A stretch of DNA of 64,000 bases, taken from contig CAJTQF010000006.1 in the NCBI GenBank assembly GCA_910578565.1, positions 18,240-82,239 on the forward strand, given 5' to 3'. The stretch is from an uncultured Christensenella sp. Lineage in GTDB: Bacteria > Bacillota > Clostridia > Christensenellales > Borkfalkiaceae. Both the position numbers and the translations under genes were made by a program. Below the pieces are notes generated by a model, which was given only the letters and a program-made list of their open reading frames with translations, searched no databases and had not been told where the DNA came from. The number at the start of each line of letters is the position of its first letter. The stretch's first letter is position 1. This document shows positions 56,797 through 64,000 of the stretch, in pieces.

Positions 56797-59373
56797 ATGG
56801 CACTTTCACTAATGATGCAGCATTACTTTACCGTAAAGGAAAAGTACAAAGATTGTATAATATTTTACAGACTCGGCGATTTTTACGAAATGTTTTTTGA
56901 CGACGCGGTAAAAGGTGCTGAGCTTTTGGGGCTGACGCTTACGGGCAGGGACTGCGGACTTGAACAGCGTGCGCCTATGTGCGGCATACCTTTTCATGCT
57001 GCAGACGAATATATCGCAAAATTAGTGTCTCTCGGTCAAAAGGTTGCAATCTGCGAACAGCTTGAAGACGCTTCCGCGGCAAAAGGCATAGTGGAACGTG
57101 GCGTTGTTCGCGTTGTTACCGCGGGAACTATTACGGATGATGAGCATCTGAACGAAAAGTCAAACAACTATGTTTGCTGCGCGTTCAAAAACGGAGAAAA
57201 TGTTGCGCTTGCCTGGGCGGATATCACAACCGGCGAATTGTGCGCCACGGAATTTGCAGGAGCAAATTGTATTTCGCATAGTACTTCGCATATGTCCAAA
57301 CTCGGAGTTAAAGAAGTAATATGCAATGATAATTACCTTTTTGAAACAAAAAACGAGCCTATGGTGACGCGCGGAATTTTACCGCACTTTTCAAGTTATC
57401 TTGAATGGGCGTTCGGTTTTTCTGCGGCAGAGCGGTGCCTTTTAGAGCAGTTTAATACAAAAACTCTTTCGGCTTTTACCGTTTCTGAAAGTAAAAATGC
57501 GGTATGTGCGACCGGCGCGCTTATAGAGTATCTTAAAGAAACCCAGATGCATGCGCTTAAAAATATCGACGGCGTTAAATATCTTGCAAACGAAAAGTTT
57601 TTGCAGCTTGACGGTACGGCGGTCAGAAATCTTGAACTTGTTAAAACTTTGGGCGAAGGTAAAGATTACGGCTCGCTTTTGTGGTTAATGGATAAAACGC
57701 AGACGGGGATGGGTTCTCGCTTAATTAAAAACTGTATAGTTTATCCGTTTGCGAGAAAAGAAGATATTAATTACAGGCTTGACGGTGTAGAAGAATTGTA
57801 TAAAGCTACCGTTGTCAGGTTGGGGCTTATAGATTTATTAAAGGGCATAAAAGATATTGAAAGACTTACCGGCAAGATAAGCAATAATAAAATGATGCCC
57901 AGAGACTGTATCGCTCTCGCAAAATCGTTGGCGGCAATACCCAATATTAAAATGCAGCTTTCGGGCTTTGATTCGAATATTTTAAAAGAAGTATCAAAAA
58001 ATTTGATTGATTTGTCTGCGGTAACCGAACTTATTGAAAAAGCGATAAACGAAGACGCACCTATCCAGATTAAAGACGGCGGATACATTAAAGACGGTTA
58101 CAGTAAGCAGCTTGACGAATTGCGCGCTGTTAAAAATAACGGCAATAAACTTATTATGGATATGGAAGCGCGGGAAAGAGACGAAACGGGCATAAGAACG
58201 TTGCGCATAAGTTATAACCGCGTATTCGGTTACTATATAGAAGTAACCAAATCTTTCAAGGATAAAGTTCCGTTAAGTTATCAGCGCCGCCAGACTTTAG
58301 CTAATGCGGAAAGATATTCAACGGATGAACTTAAAGAACTGGAAGAAAAGATTTTGGGTAGTGAAGACGCGGCTTTAAAACTTGAAATCAGACTTTACGA
58401 TTACGTAAAAAGCGTACTGACCGAAAATATCAATAAATTAAAAACCATATCTTCTGCGGTCGCACTTCTGGATTTGTTGGTAGGTTTTGCCGAAATTGCA
58501 AAAACAAACAATTATGTTCGCCCCGAAATTGTTGACAGCGGAAAACCGCTTATAATCAAATCAGGAAGACATCCTGTTGTTGAAGCAATTTCAAAAAACA
58601 AATTTATTCCTAACGATACGTTGCTGGATGAAGATGAAAACCGTACAATGATATTGACCGGACCGAATATGGCGGGTAAAAGTACGTATATGCGCCAAAC
58701 CGCGATAATTGCCATAATGGCACATATAGGCAGTTTTGTACCCGCAAGTTCCGCTCAGATTCCTTTGATTGACAGGGTGTTCACAAGAGTCGGGGCAAGC
58801 GATAATTTAATTTCCGACCAAAGTACGTTTATGGTTGAAATGATTGAGGTTGCGGCTATTTTGCAGAATGCCACTAAAAACAGTCTTTTGATTCTGGACG
58901 AAGTCGGCAGGGGAACGAGCACGTACGACGGTTTAAGTATCGCCTGGGCTGTTATTGAAACGCTTACGCAAAAAATAGGGGCAAAAACCCTGTTTGCAAC
59001 GCATTACCACGAATTGACCGATCTGGAATATAGGCTTTCAGGGGTTAAGAATTACAAAATTTCTGTAAAAGAAGTGAACGGCAGCATAGTGTTTTTAAGG
59101 AAAATTATGCGCGGCGGAGCAAACAGGAGCTTCGGTATAGAAGTTGCGTCTCTTGCCGGCGTTCCCGATGAAGTTACAGAAAGGGCAAAAACGATTTTAA
59201 AACATATTGAAAGCGGTGACAGGGAGTTTGATAAGCCTTTGCCCGAAACTATTGACGAAGAAAAACAGTTGACCGAAGTTGAAAAGATTTTGAGCGAAAT
59301 CAACCTTGAAAACGTAACGCCTATGCAGGCGTTCCTGATTTTGAGCGACTTGGTCGATAAGGTTAAAGTATGA
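56797..59373 (+). CDS. mutS: DNA mismatch repair protein MutS
   Basis: 858 residues, MutS1 type. The N-terminal mismatch-binding domain has the F-x-E motif (FYRLGDFYEMFFDDA). Connector, lever and clamp regions follow (RQTLANAERYSTDELKELEEKILGSE). The ATPase has Walker A TGPNMAGKSTYMRQ, DQSTFMVEM, Walker B LLILDEVGRGTSTYDGLSIAWA and TLFATHYHELTDLE. It recognises mispairs and recruits MutL, encoded next with an ATGA overlap. Confidence 0.98.
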   Translation: MALSLMMQHYFTVKEKYKDCIIFYRLGDFYEMFFDDAVKGAELLGLTLTGRDCGLEQRAPMCGIPFHAADEYIAKLVSLGQKVAICEQLEDASAAKGIVERGVVRVVTAGTITDDEHLNEKSNNYVCCAFKNGENVALAWADITTGELCATEFAGANCISHSTSHMSKLGVKEVICNDNYLFETKNEPMVTRGILPHFSSYLEWAFGFSAAERCLLEQFNTKTLSAFTVSESKNAVCATGALIEYLKETQMHALKNIDGVKYLANEKFLQLDGTAVRNLELVKTLGEGKDYGSLLWLMDKTQTGMGSRLIKNCIVYPFARKEDINYRLDGVEELYKATVVRLGLIDLLKGIKDIERLTGKISNNKMMPRDCIALAKSLAAIPNIKMQLSGFDSNILKEVSKNLIDLSAVTELIEKAINEDAPIQIKDGGYIKDGYSKQLDELRAVKNNGNKLIMDMEARERDETGIRTLRISYNRVFGYYIEVTKSFKDKVPLSYQRRQTLANAERYSTDELKELEEKILGSEDAALKLEIRLYDYVKSVLTENINKLKTISSAVALLDLLVGFAEIAKTNNYVRPEIVDSGKPLIIKSGRHPVVEAISKNKFIPNDTLLDEDENRTMILTGPNMAGKSTYMRQTAIIAIMAHIGSFVPASSAQIPLIDRVFTRVGASDNLISDQSTFMVEMIEVAAILQNATKNSLLILDEVGRGTSTYDGLSIAWAVIETLTQKIGAKTLFATHYHELTDLEYRLSGVKNYKISVKEVNGSIVFLRKIMRGGANRSFGIEVASLAGVPDEVTERAKTILKHIESGDREFDKPLPETIDEEKQLTEVEKILSEINLENVTPMQAFLILSDLVDKVKV

Positions 59374-61295
59374 AAAAAATAAATATTCTTTCCAAAACAG
59401 TTTATAACAGAATTGCCGCCGGCGAAGTTATCGACCGCCCTTATTCGGCAGTCAAAGAATTGGTTGAAAACAGTCTTGACGCAGGTGCGACACAGATAGA
59501 AATATATATTGAGCGTGGCGGCAAACAACTTGTTAAAGTAATCGATAACGGTTGCGGAATAGAGCGTGAAGATATGTCCGCCGCATTTATGCCGCACGCG
59601 ACGAGTAAAATTTTAAACGCCGAAGATTTGGACAAAATAACTACCTTGGGTTTCAGGGGAGAAGCTCTTGCGAGTATAGCGGCAATCGCGCGCGTTGATT
59701 TAGTTTCGGTAACGGAAGGGAATATAGCGTATAAAACATCTTGCGCCGACGGGGTTATGAGTGAAATAGAACCTGCTGCGTTGGAAAAGGGTACGGTAAT
59801 CAGCGTTCATAATTTATTTTACAATACACCTGTAAGAGCTAAATTCTTAAAAAACGACAAGAAGGAAGAGAGCGATATAACTAATATAGTTTCTCGCTAT
59901 ATACTCGGCAATCCTTCGGTGTCGTTTAAATATTTTGTGGACGGAAGACTTGAACTGCAATCTGACGGCGGCGGTCTTGACGAAGCAATGGCGCGTGTTT
60001 ACGGTGCAAAAACCGTTCCGCAATGTTTCAAGATTAATGCGGAAAAAGACGGAATAAAAATTCAGGGGTTTATCGGCAATCAGAATTTCTTTAAACCCAA
60101 CAGAACTTACCAAAGTTTGTTTTTGAACGGCAGATACATTGTTAATTCAACTATATCAACGGCAATAACAAACGCTTATGCAAGTTATATGATGAAAAGG
60201 CAATATCCTTTTTATGTGCTTAACATTAAAGTTCCGTTGGATATGGTCGATGTGAACGTTCATCCCAATAAAGCTGACGTGAGATTTGTTGATAACCGAG
60301 TGGTTTTTTCTGCGGTGTATTCTGTGGTTTCGTCCGTATTGGACGGAACGGCTTCCGCGGCACAGTTTGTCGTTGACAGTATAAGGTTACCGGAAATAAA
60401 GTCTACAATAGACGGCGATAAAAATAAAGTTTACAAAAACGACGAAAAACAAACGCGGATTCCGCTTCAAAGTGCAGATCCTATTAGTTTCAGTTTCGGC
60501 GAGAGCAGTTTTAAACCAGAAAAAGATACTGACACAGTTAAGGAATACCGCGATCCGCTGTTGGATGAAGAAAATCAAACTACAATTCTTCCGCTCCCTA
60601 AACAGAGCAGACATACTATGCGGGTTACTAACGATACTTTATCGCCTGCAAATTTCAACGGCGATAACCGTGTCAGTCTTGCCTACGAAATGCGTAAACA
60701 GGAACAGCAGAAAATTATTTATGAAAGCTGTAAGTTTAAGGGCAATCTTTTCAATACCTATTTGATATACGAAATGTGTGACACTGTATATTTGATTGAC
60801 CAACATGCCGCGCACGAAAGACTTATATACGACAGACTGCGTGAAAAAATTGCAAACCGAAAAGTGGACACGCAGGGGCTGCTAATTCCTTATCTTTTAG
60901 ACGTGAATCCACAGGAAGCAGAGTTTATTAAATCAAATGAACGCTTAATACGAAATTTAGGTTTCGGGATAAGCGAGTTCGGCATAAATTCTTTCAGAAT
61001 AGACGATATACCTGTTGATTTGCAAAATATTAATCTTAAAGATTTTTTTGACGATCTTTTATCCGATTTAAAGGGTTTAAAAGAAATTAAACTGGAAGAT
61101 ATTTTAAAGGACAAAATTGCGACTACCGCATGTAAACACGCCATAAAGGGTGGTATGCAACTCGCCAAGGAAGAAGTTGACGCGCTCTTTAAAATGATGG
61201 AAGGAGACGTGGGATTGAAATGTCCGCACGGCAGACCTATATGCGTAACGCTCGATAAAAAAGATATAGAAAAAATGTTCAAGAGGATTGTCTGA
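59370..61295 (+). CDS. mutL: DNA mismatch repair protein MutL
   Basis: 641 residues. N-terminal GHKL ATPase: IAAGEVIDRPYSAVKELVENSLDAGAT, DNGCGIE, ATSKI, TLGFRGEALASIAA. The C-terminal domain is of the endonuclease type found in organisms without MutH: DQHAAHERLIYD, ACKHAIKGG and CPHGRPI are present. In the DQHA-x2-E-x4-E motif the last Glu is Asp here, a conservative change. It overlaps mutS (ATGA) and is followed by miaA 1 base after its stop. Confidence 0.97.
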   Translation: MKKINILSKTVYNRIAAGEVIDRPYSAVKELVENSLDAGATQIEIYIERGGKQLVKVIDNGCGIEREDMSAAFMPHATSKILNAEDLDKITTLGFRGEALASIAAIARVDLVSVTEGNIAYKTSCADGVMSEIEPAALEKGTVISVHNLFYNTPVRAKFLKNDKKEESDITNIVSRYILGNPSVSFKYFVDGRLELQSDGGGLDEAMARVYGAKTVPQCFKINAEKDGIKIQGFIGNQNFFKPNRTYQSLFLNGRYIVNSTISTAITNAYASYMMKRQYPFYVLNIKVPLDMVDVNVHPNKADVRFVDNRVVFSAVYSVVSSVLDGTASAAQFVVDSIRLPEIKSTIDGDKNKVYKNDEKQTRIPLQSADPISFSFGESSFKPEKDTDTVKEYRDPLLDEENQTTILPLPKQSRHTMRVTNDTLSPANFNGDNRVSLAYEMRKQEQQKIIYESCKFKGNLFNTYLIYEMCDTVYLIDQHAAHERLIYDRLREKIANRKVDTQGLLIPYLLDVNPQEAEFIKSNERLIRNLGFGISEFGINSFRIDDIPVDLQNINLKDFFDDLLSDLKGLKEIKLEDILKDKIATTACKHAIKGGMQLAKEEVDALFKMMEGDVGLKCPHGRPICVTLDKKDIEKMFKRIV

Positions 61296-61296
61296 C

Positions 61297-62199
61297 TTGA
61301 ACAAATTGCTTGTAATATGCGGCGCCACGGCAACAGGTAAAACCGAACTTGCGGTAAATTGCGCTAAAAAACTTAAAAGTGAAGTTGTTTCGGCGGACTC
61401 ACAACTGGTTTATAAAGGTTTAAATATAGGAACGGCAAAACCAACGCTTGAAGAGATGTTTGGGATAACTCATCATATGATTGATATTATAGAGCCGAAA
61501 TATAGTTTCAGCGTATCCGATTATGCTGCAATTGCCGAGCCGATAGTAGACGGACTTCTTCAAAATGGTAAGACGCCTGTAATTTGCGGCGGTACCGGAT
61601 TTTATATTAACTCGTTACTGTTTGATTTCAGTTACGGAAATGCTGCGGCGGATTGTGCGGTGAGATTGAAATATCAGACTGTGCTTGAAGAGCATGGAAA
61701 AGAATATTTGTATAACTTACTCAGATCTATCGACCCGCAGTCGGCTTCTGTTTTACACGTGAACGATACTAAACGTATTATCAGGGCGTTGGAAATTTAC
61801 GAAGTAAGCGGAAAAAGAAAGTCTGAGTTGCAAGATGGTCTTAAATGCAAGAGAGAGTATTTTGCGGTTGCAATCGATTATCCGCGGGATATTTTGTATG
61901 AAAGAATAAACGCTCGCGTTGATAGAATGTTTGATAGCGGTCTTATTGACGAGATAGCGGGATTGCTTGCGGAAGGTATAGATGAAAGCTACCAGTGTAT
62001 GCAAGCTATAGGCTACAAAGAAGTGCTTGAATGTTTAAAAAACAACAAAAACGAGAGTATTATGCGTGAAATAATAAAACAAAACACGCGCCATTATGCA
62101 AAAAGACAGATTACGTTTTTTAAGAAATTGAAAAATATAGTTTGGTTAAAACCTGAAAATGCGTCGGCGGATATTATTTTGGAGTTGTTAAATGGATAA
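61297..62199 (+). CDS. miaA: tRNA dimethylallyltransferase
   Basis: 300 residues from the TTG at 61297, which has AAGAGG 10 bases upstream; another TTG at 61288 overlaps the mutL stop and is too close to that site. P-loop CGATATGKTELAV, SADSQLVYKGLNIGTAKPT, THHMIDI, GGTGFYINSLL, and QAIGYKEVLE near the C-terminus. It adds dimethylallyl to A37 of tRNAs, the substrate for MiaB. Overlaps the following gene by 8 bases. Confidence 0.96.
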   Translation: MNKLLVICGATATGKTELAVNCAKKLKSEVVSADSQLVYKGLNIGTAKPTLEEMFGITHHMIDIIEPKYSFSVSDYAAIAEPIVDGLLQNGKTPVICGGTGFYINSLLFDFSYGNAAADCAVRLKYQTVLEEHGKEYLYNLLRSIDPQSASVLHVNDTKRIIRALEIYEVSGKRKSELQDGLKCKREYFAVAIDYPRDILYERINARVDRMFDSGLIDEIAGLLAEGIDESYQCMQAIGYKEVLECLKNNKNESIMREIIKQNTRHYAKRQITFFKKLKNIVWLKPENASADIILELLNG

Positions 62200-63409
62200 T
62201 ACGCAATTCATTGATAAATGCGAAATTAAATTAAAAGAGAAGTTTAAAGCGGTCGACGATAATGCTTATTTCAATCAAGTAAAAGTCAGCCAAGCCTTTA
62301 AGAATAATCAAGTTGCCGTCCGTCATTTCAACGGTTCAACAGGGTACGGTTACGGCGACGAAGGCAGAGACTGTCTGGGAAAACTTTACGCTGAAATTTT
62401 CGGCGCAGAGAGCGGTATAGTTTCTTCGCATATTGTTTCGGGGACGCATGCTCTGACGGTCGCATTATTTGGTCTTTTACGTCCCGGCGATACTTTGTTA
62501 TGCATAAGCGGAATGCCTTACGATACAATCCGCGGTGTAATTTACGGTACGGATAACGGCTCTTTAAAAGATTTCGGAGTGGCTTTTGAATGCTGTGATT
62601 TGAATAATGGCAAATTTGATTTTGACGAAATAAAAAATAAATTTACAGAATCCGTTAAAGTGGTTTATATACAACGTTCTCGTGGATACGAATTGAGAGA
62701 CGCATTTTCCTGCGCGGAAATTGAAAATGTTTGCCAATTCGTGCGCGGACTTGGTTTCAAAGGATGTATATTTGTAGATAATTGCTACGGCGAATTTGTA
62801 GAAAAGCGCGAACCTTGCGAAGTCGGGGCGGATATAATTGTCGGCTCTCTTATAAAAAATGCGGGCGGCGGGCTTGCGCCTACGGGCGGGTATATTTGCG
62901 GTAAAGAACGTTATATTGATTTAATCGGCAAGCGTCTTACTGCACCGTCAATCGGGTTGGAAGTCGGTTCGCATTCTGCCGGATATCAGTATTACTATCA
63001 AGGTTTATTTATGGCGCCGCATACGGTTGCGCAAGCTCTTAAAACAAGTTTTTTAATAGGGCTGGCAATGGACGAACTCGGTTATAAGAATTATCCGTCT
63101 ATCGATAAAATGCCGTCAGATATTACGCGGGCTATTCAGTTTGATAGCGCTGAAAAAATGATTGATTTTATAAGGGAAGTCCAGTATGCTTCGCCGGTGG
63201 ACGGTTACGTTACGTGCGAACCTTGGGATATGCCGGGTTACGACGATAAAATAATAATGGCGGCGGGTACTTTTGTTTCTGGGGCGAGTATAGAGCTTTC
63301 CGCCGACGGTCCTGTAAAACCGCCGTATATAGCATATTTTCAAGGCGGTTTGACTTATGAACACGGCAAATTTGCTCTTTCGAAAATTCTTGATAAATTG
63401 AGGTGTTAA
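62192..63409 (+). CDS. Methionine gamma-lyase family protein (aluminium-resistance type, PLP)
   Basis: 405 residues. PLP-dependent Cys/Met metabolism fold: FNGSTGYGYGDEGRDCLGKLYAEIFGAESGIVSSHIVSGTHALTVALFGLLRPGD, VYIQRSRGY, FVDNCYGEFVEKREP, and the PLP lysine in VGSLIKNAGGGLAPTGGYICG. This matches the YnbB group found beside miaA in many Bacillota (annotated as aluminium resistance protein or methionine gamma-lyase family). The true substrate is not established. It overlaps miaA by 8 bases. Confidence 0.92.
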   Translation: MDNTQFIDKCEIKLKEKFKAVDDNAYFNQVKVSQAFKNNQVAVRHFNGSTGYGYGDEGRDCLGKLYAEIFGAESGIVSSHIVSGTHALTVALFGLLRPGDTLLCISGMPYDTIRGVIYGTDNGSLKDFGVAFECCDLNNGKFDFDEIKNKFTESVKVVYIQRSRGYELRDAFSCAEIENVCQFVRGLGFKGCIFVDNCYGEFVEKREPCEVGADIIVGSLIKNAGGGLAPTGGYICGKERYIDLIGKRLTAPSIGLEVGSHSAGYQYYYQGLFMAPHTVAQALKTSFLIGLAMDELGYKNYPSIDKMPSDITRAIQFDSAEKMIDFIREVQYASPVDGYVTCEPWDMPGYDDKIIMAAGTFVSGASIELSADGPVKPPYIAYFQGGLTYEHGKFALSKILDKLRC

Positions 63410-63410
63410 A

Positions 63411-63920
63411 ATGGACTGCGTTTTACGGCAATGGAAAAAAGAAGACGCTAAGGGATTAGCTAATCTTTTAAACAATAAGAAAATTTTGGATAATCTTTGC
63501 GACGGTTTGCCGTATCCGTATACGGAAAAAGACGCACAAAATTATATTGGTGATATGCTCAAGGCGGACAAAAATTCAATATTTGCATTTTGTATAGTAT
63601 TTAAAGGTAAAGTTGCCGGGTGTATCAGCGGGTTCAGACAAAACAATATTTTTTCGCAAAGCGCAGAAATCGGATACTATGTTGACGAATTTTACTGGAA
63701 CAAAGGTGTTGCGACGTCTGCGGTAAAAACGATATGTAAGTATATTTTTGAAAATTCAGATATAATTAGAATCTTTGCAACACCGTTTGCGCGGAACTTA
63801 CCTTCGTGCAAAGTGTTGGAAAAAGCAGGTTTTATTTGTGAAGGAACGTTGCGGTCCGGTGCAGTCAAAAACGGTAAAACAGAAGACATTAGAATATATG
63901 CAAAAATTAAAAGCTCTTGA
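63411..63920 (+). CDS. GNAT acetyltransferase (RimJ/RimL-like)
   Basis: 169 residues. MDCVLRQWKKEDAKGLANLLNNKKILDNL and AEIGYYVDEFYWNKGVATSAVKTICKYIFE (acetyl-CoA loop Q/R-x2-G-x-A replaced by N-K-G-V-A) and RNLPSCKVLEKAGFICEGTLRSGAVKNGKTEDIRIYA are typical of the Acetyltransf_3 group, which acetylates protein N-termini or small amines. Target unknown. It starts right after the lyase stop, so it is the last gene of the miaB-mutSL-miaA operon; the terminator overlaps its final codons. Confidence 0.9.
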   Translation: MDCVLRQWKKEDAKGLANLLNNKKILDNLCDGLPYPYTEKDAQNYIGDMLKADKNSIFAFCIVFKGKVAGCISGFRQNNIFSQSAEIGYYVDEFYWNKGVATSAVKTICKYIFENSDIIRIFATPFARNLPSCKVLEKAGFICEGTLRSGAVKNGKTEDIRIYAKIKSS

Positions 63921-63938
63921 ATTATTCAAGAGCTTTTT
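63909..63938 (+). terminator. Terminator of the miaB-mutSL-miaA operon
   Basis: Stem AAAAGCTCTTGAA / TTCAAGAGCTTTT, loop TTA, followed by T. The remaining bases to 64000 show no feature. Confidence 0.92.
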
Positions 63939-64000
63939 AAAATAGTTGGTGAATTATACTATCAAGTGCAACAGGTGATAAAAAAAGTAGTTCATATAAA

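Noticed and set aside
1..64000. CRISPR arrays, insertion sequences, rRNA genes, riboswitches
   Set aside because: No regularly spaced short repeats, transposase-like proteins, rRNA signatures or recognisable riboswitch cores were seen on reading through the window.

Overview
The window is a stretch of bacterial chromosome, most likely from a low-to-moderate-GC Bacillota of the class Clostridia. This rests on gene order (mraZ-rsmH-ftsL-ftsI-murE-mraY-murD-ftsW, pgsA-cinA-recA, miaB-mutS-mutL-miaA), on RNase Y, on a DAP-type MurE and on clear Shine-Dalgarno sites before most genes. No rRNA, CRISPR array, insertion sequence or prophage was seen. Core genes are nearly all on the + strand and by eye less AT-rich than two accessory patches at about 1-1.8 kb and 5.3-8.5 kb.

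Layout. 1-1.8 kb: accessory pair (a 5'-truncated protein with a PD-(D/E)XK-like pattern and a small protein with a HEPN-type RNase motif) next to tRNA-Leu. 2.2-5.3 kb: polA-coaE. 5.3-8.7 kb: accessory locus beside tRNA-Ser with a compact type IIG-like restriction-methylation gene between ~145-bp direct repeats, a 60-bp relic of the same gene, a frameshifted membrane-protein gene and a G9 tract. 8.9-11.2 kb: amidohydrolase and gdhA. 11.2-13.4 kb: DUF3592-like gene, TetR regulator with a large operator, broken CPBP protease gene. 13.4-29.7 kb: tRNA-Arg, rpsT, murI and a rearranged division/cell-wall cluster (mraZ to murC) that lacks murF, murG and murB. 29.9-39.0 kb: ftsK-rimO-pgsA-cinA-recA-nadE operon. 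39.0-45.5 kb: HxlR/cupin pair, RNase Y, flavodoxin with a membrane-anchored PadR regulator, acyl-ACP thioesterase with a YgjP-like metallopeptidase. 45.5-53.2 kb: leader peptide and attenuator, carA, a CarB-DapF fusion, cysteine desulfurase, thiI. 53.2-64 kb: class A PBP and divergent miaB-mutS-mutL-miaA-(methionine gamma-lyase family)-GNAT operon.

How the genes work together. The dcw region makes lipid II precursors (MurI, MurE, MraY, MurD, MurA, MurC) and builds the septum (FtsL-like, FtsI, FtsW, FtsQ, FtsA, FtsZ, FtsK); it probably starts at one MraZ-controlled promoter and is re-initiated before ftsA, murC and ftsK. carAB supplies carbamoyl phosphate for pyrimidines and arginine, and its leader suggests control by coupled translation and transcription.

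Most notable observations: a carbamoyl-phosphate synthase large subunit fused in frame to a DapF-like domain that has lost one catalytic cysteine; a pyrBI-style leader peptide and terminator before carA; a PadR regulator tethered to four membrane segments and facing two operator dyads; leaderless-type promoters at polA and miaB; and a duplicated, partly decayed type IIG locus. All function statements come from reading motifs by eye; no database search was run.
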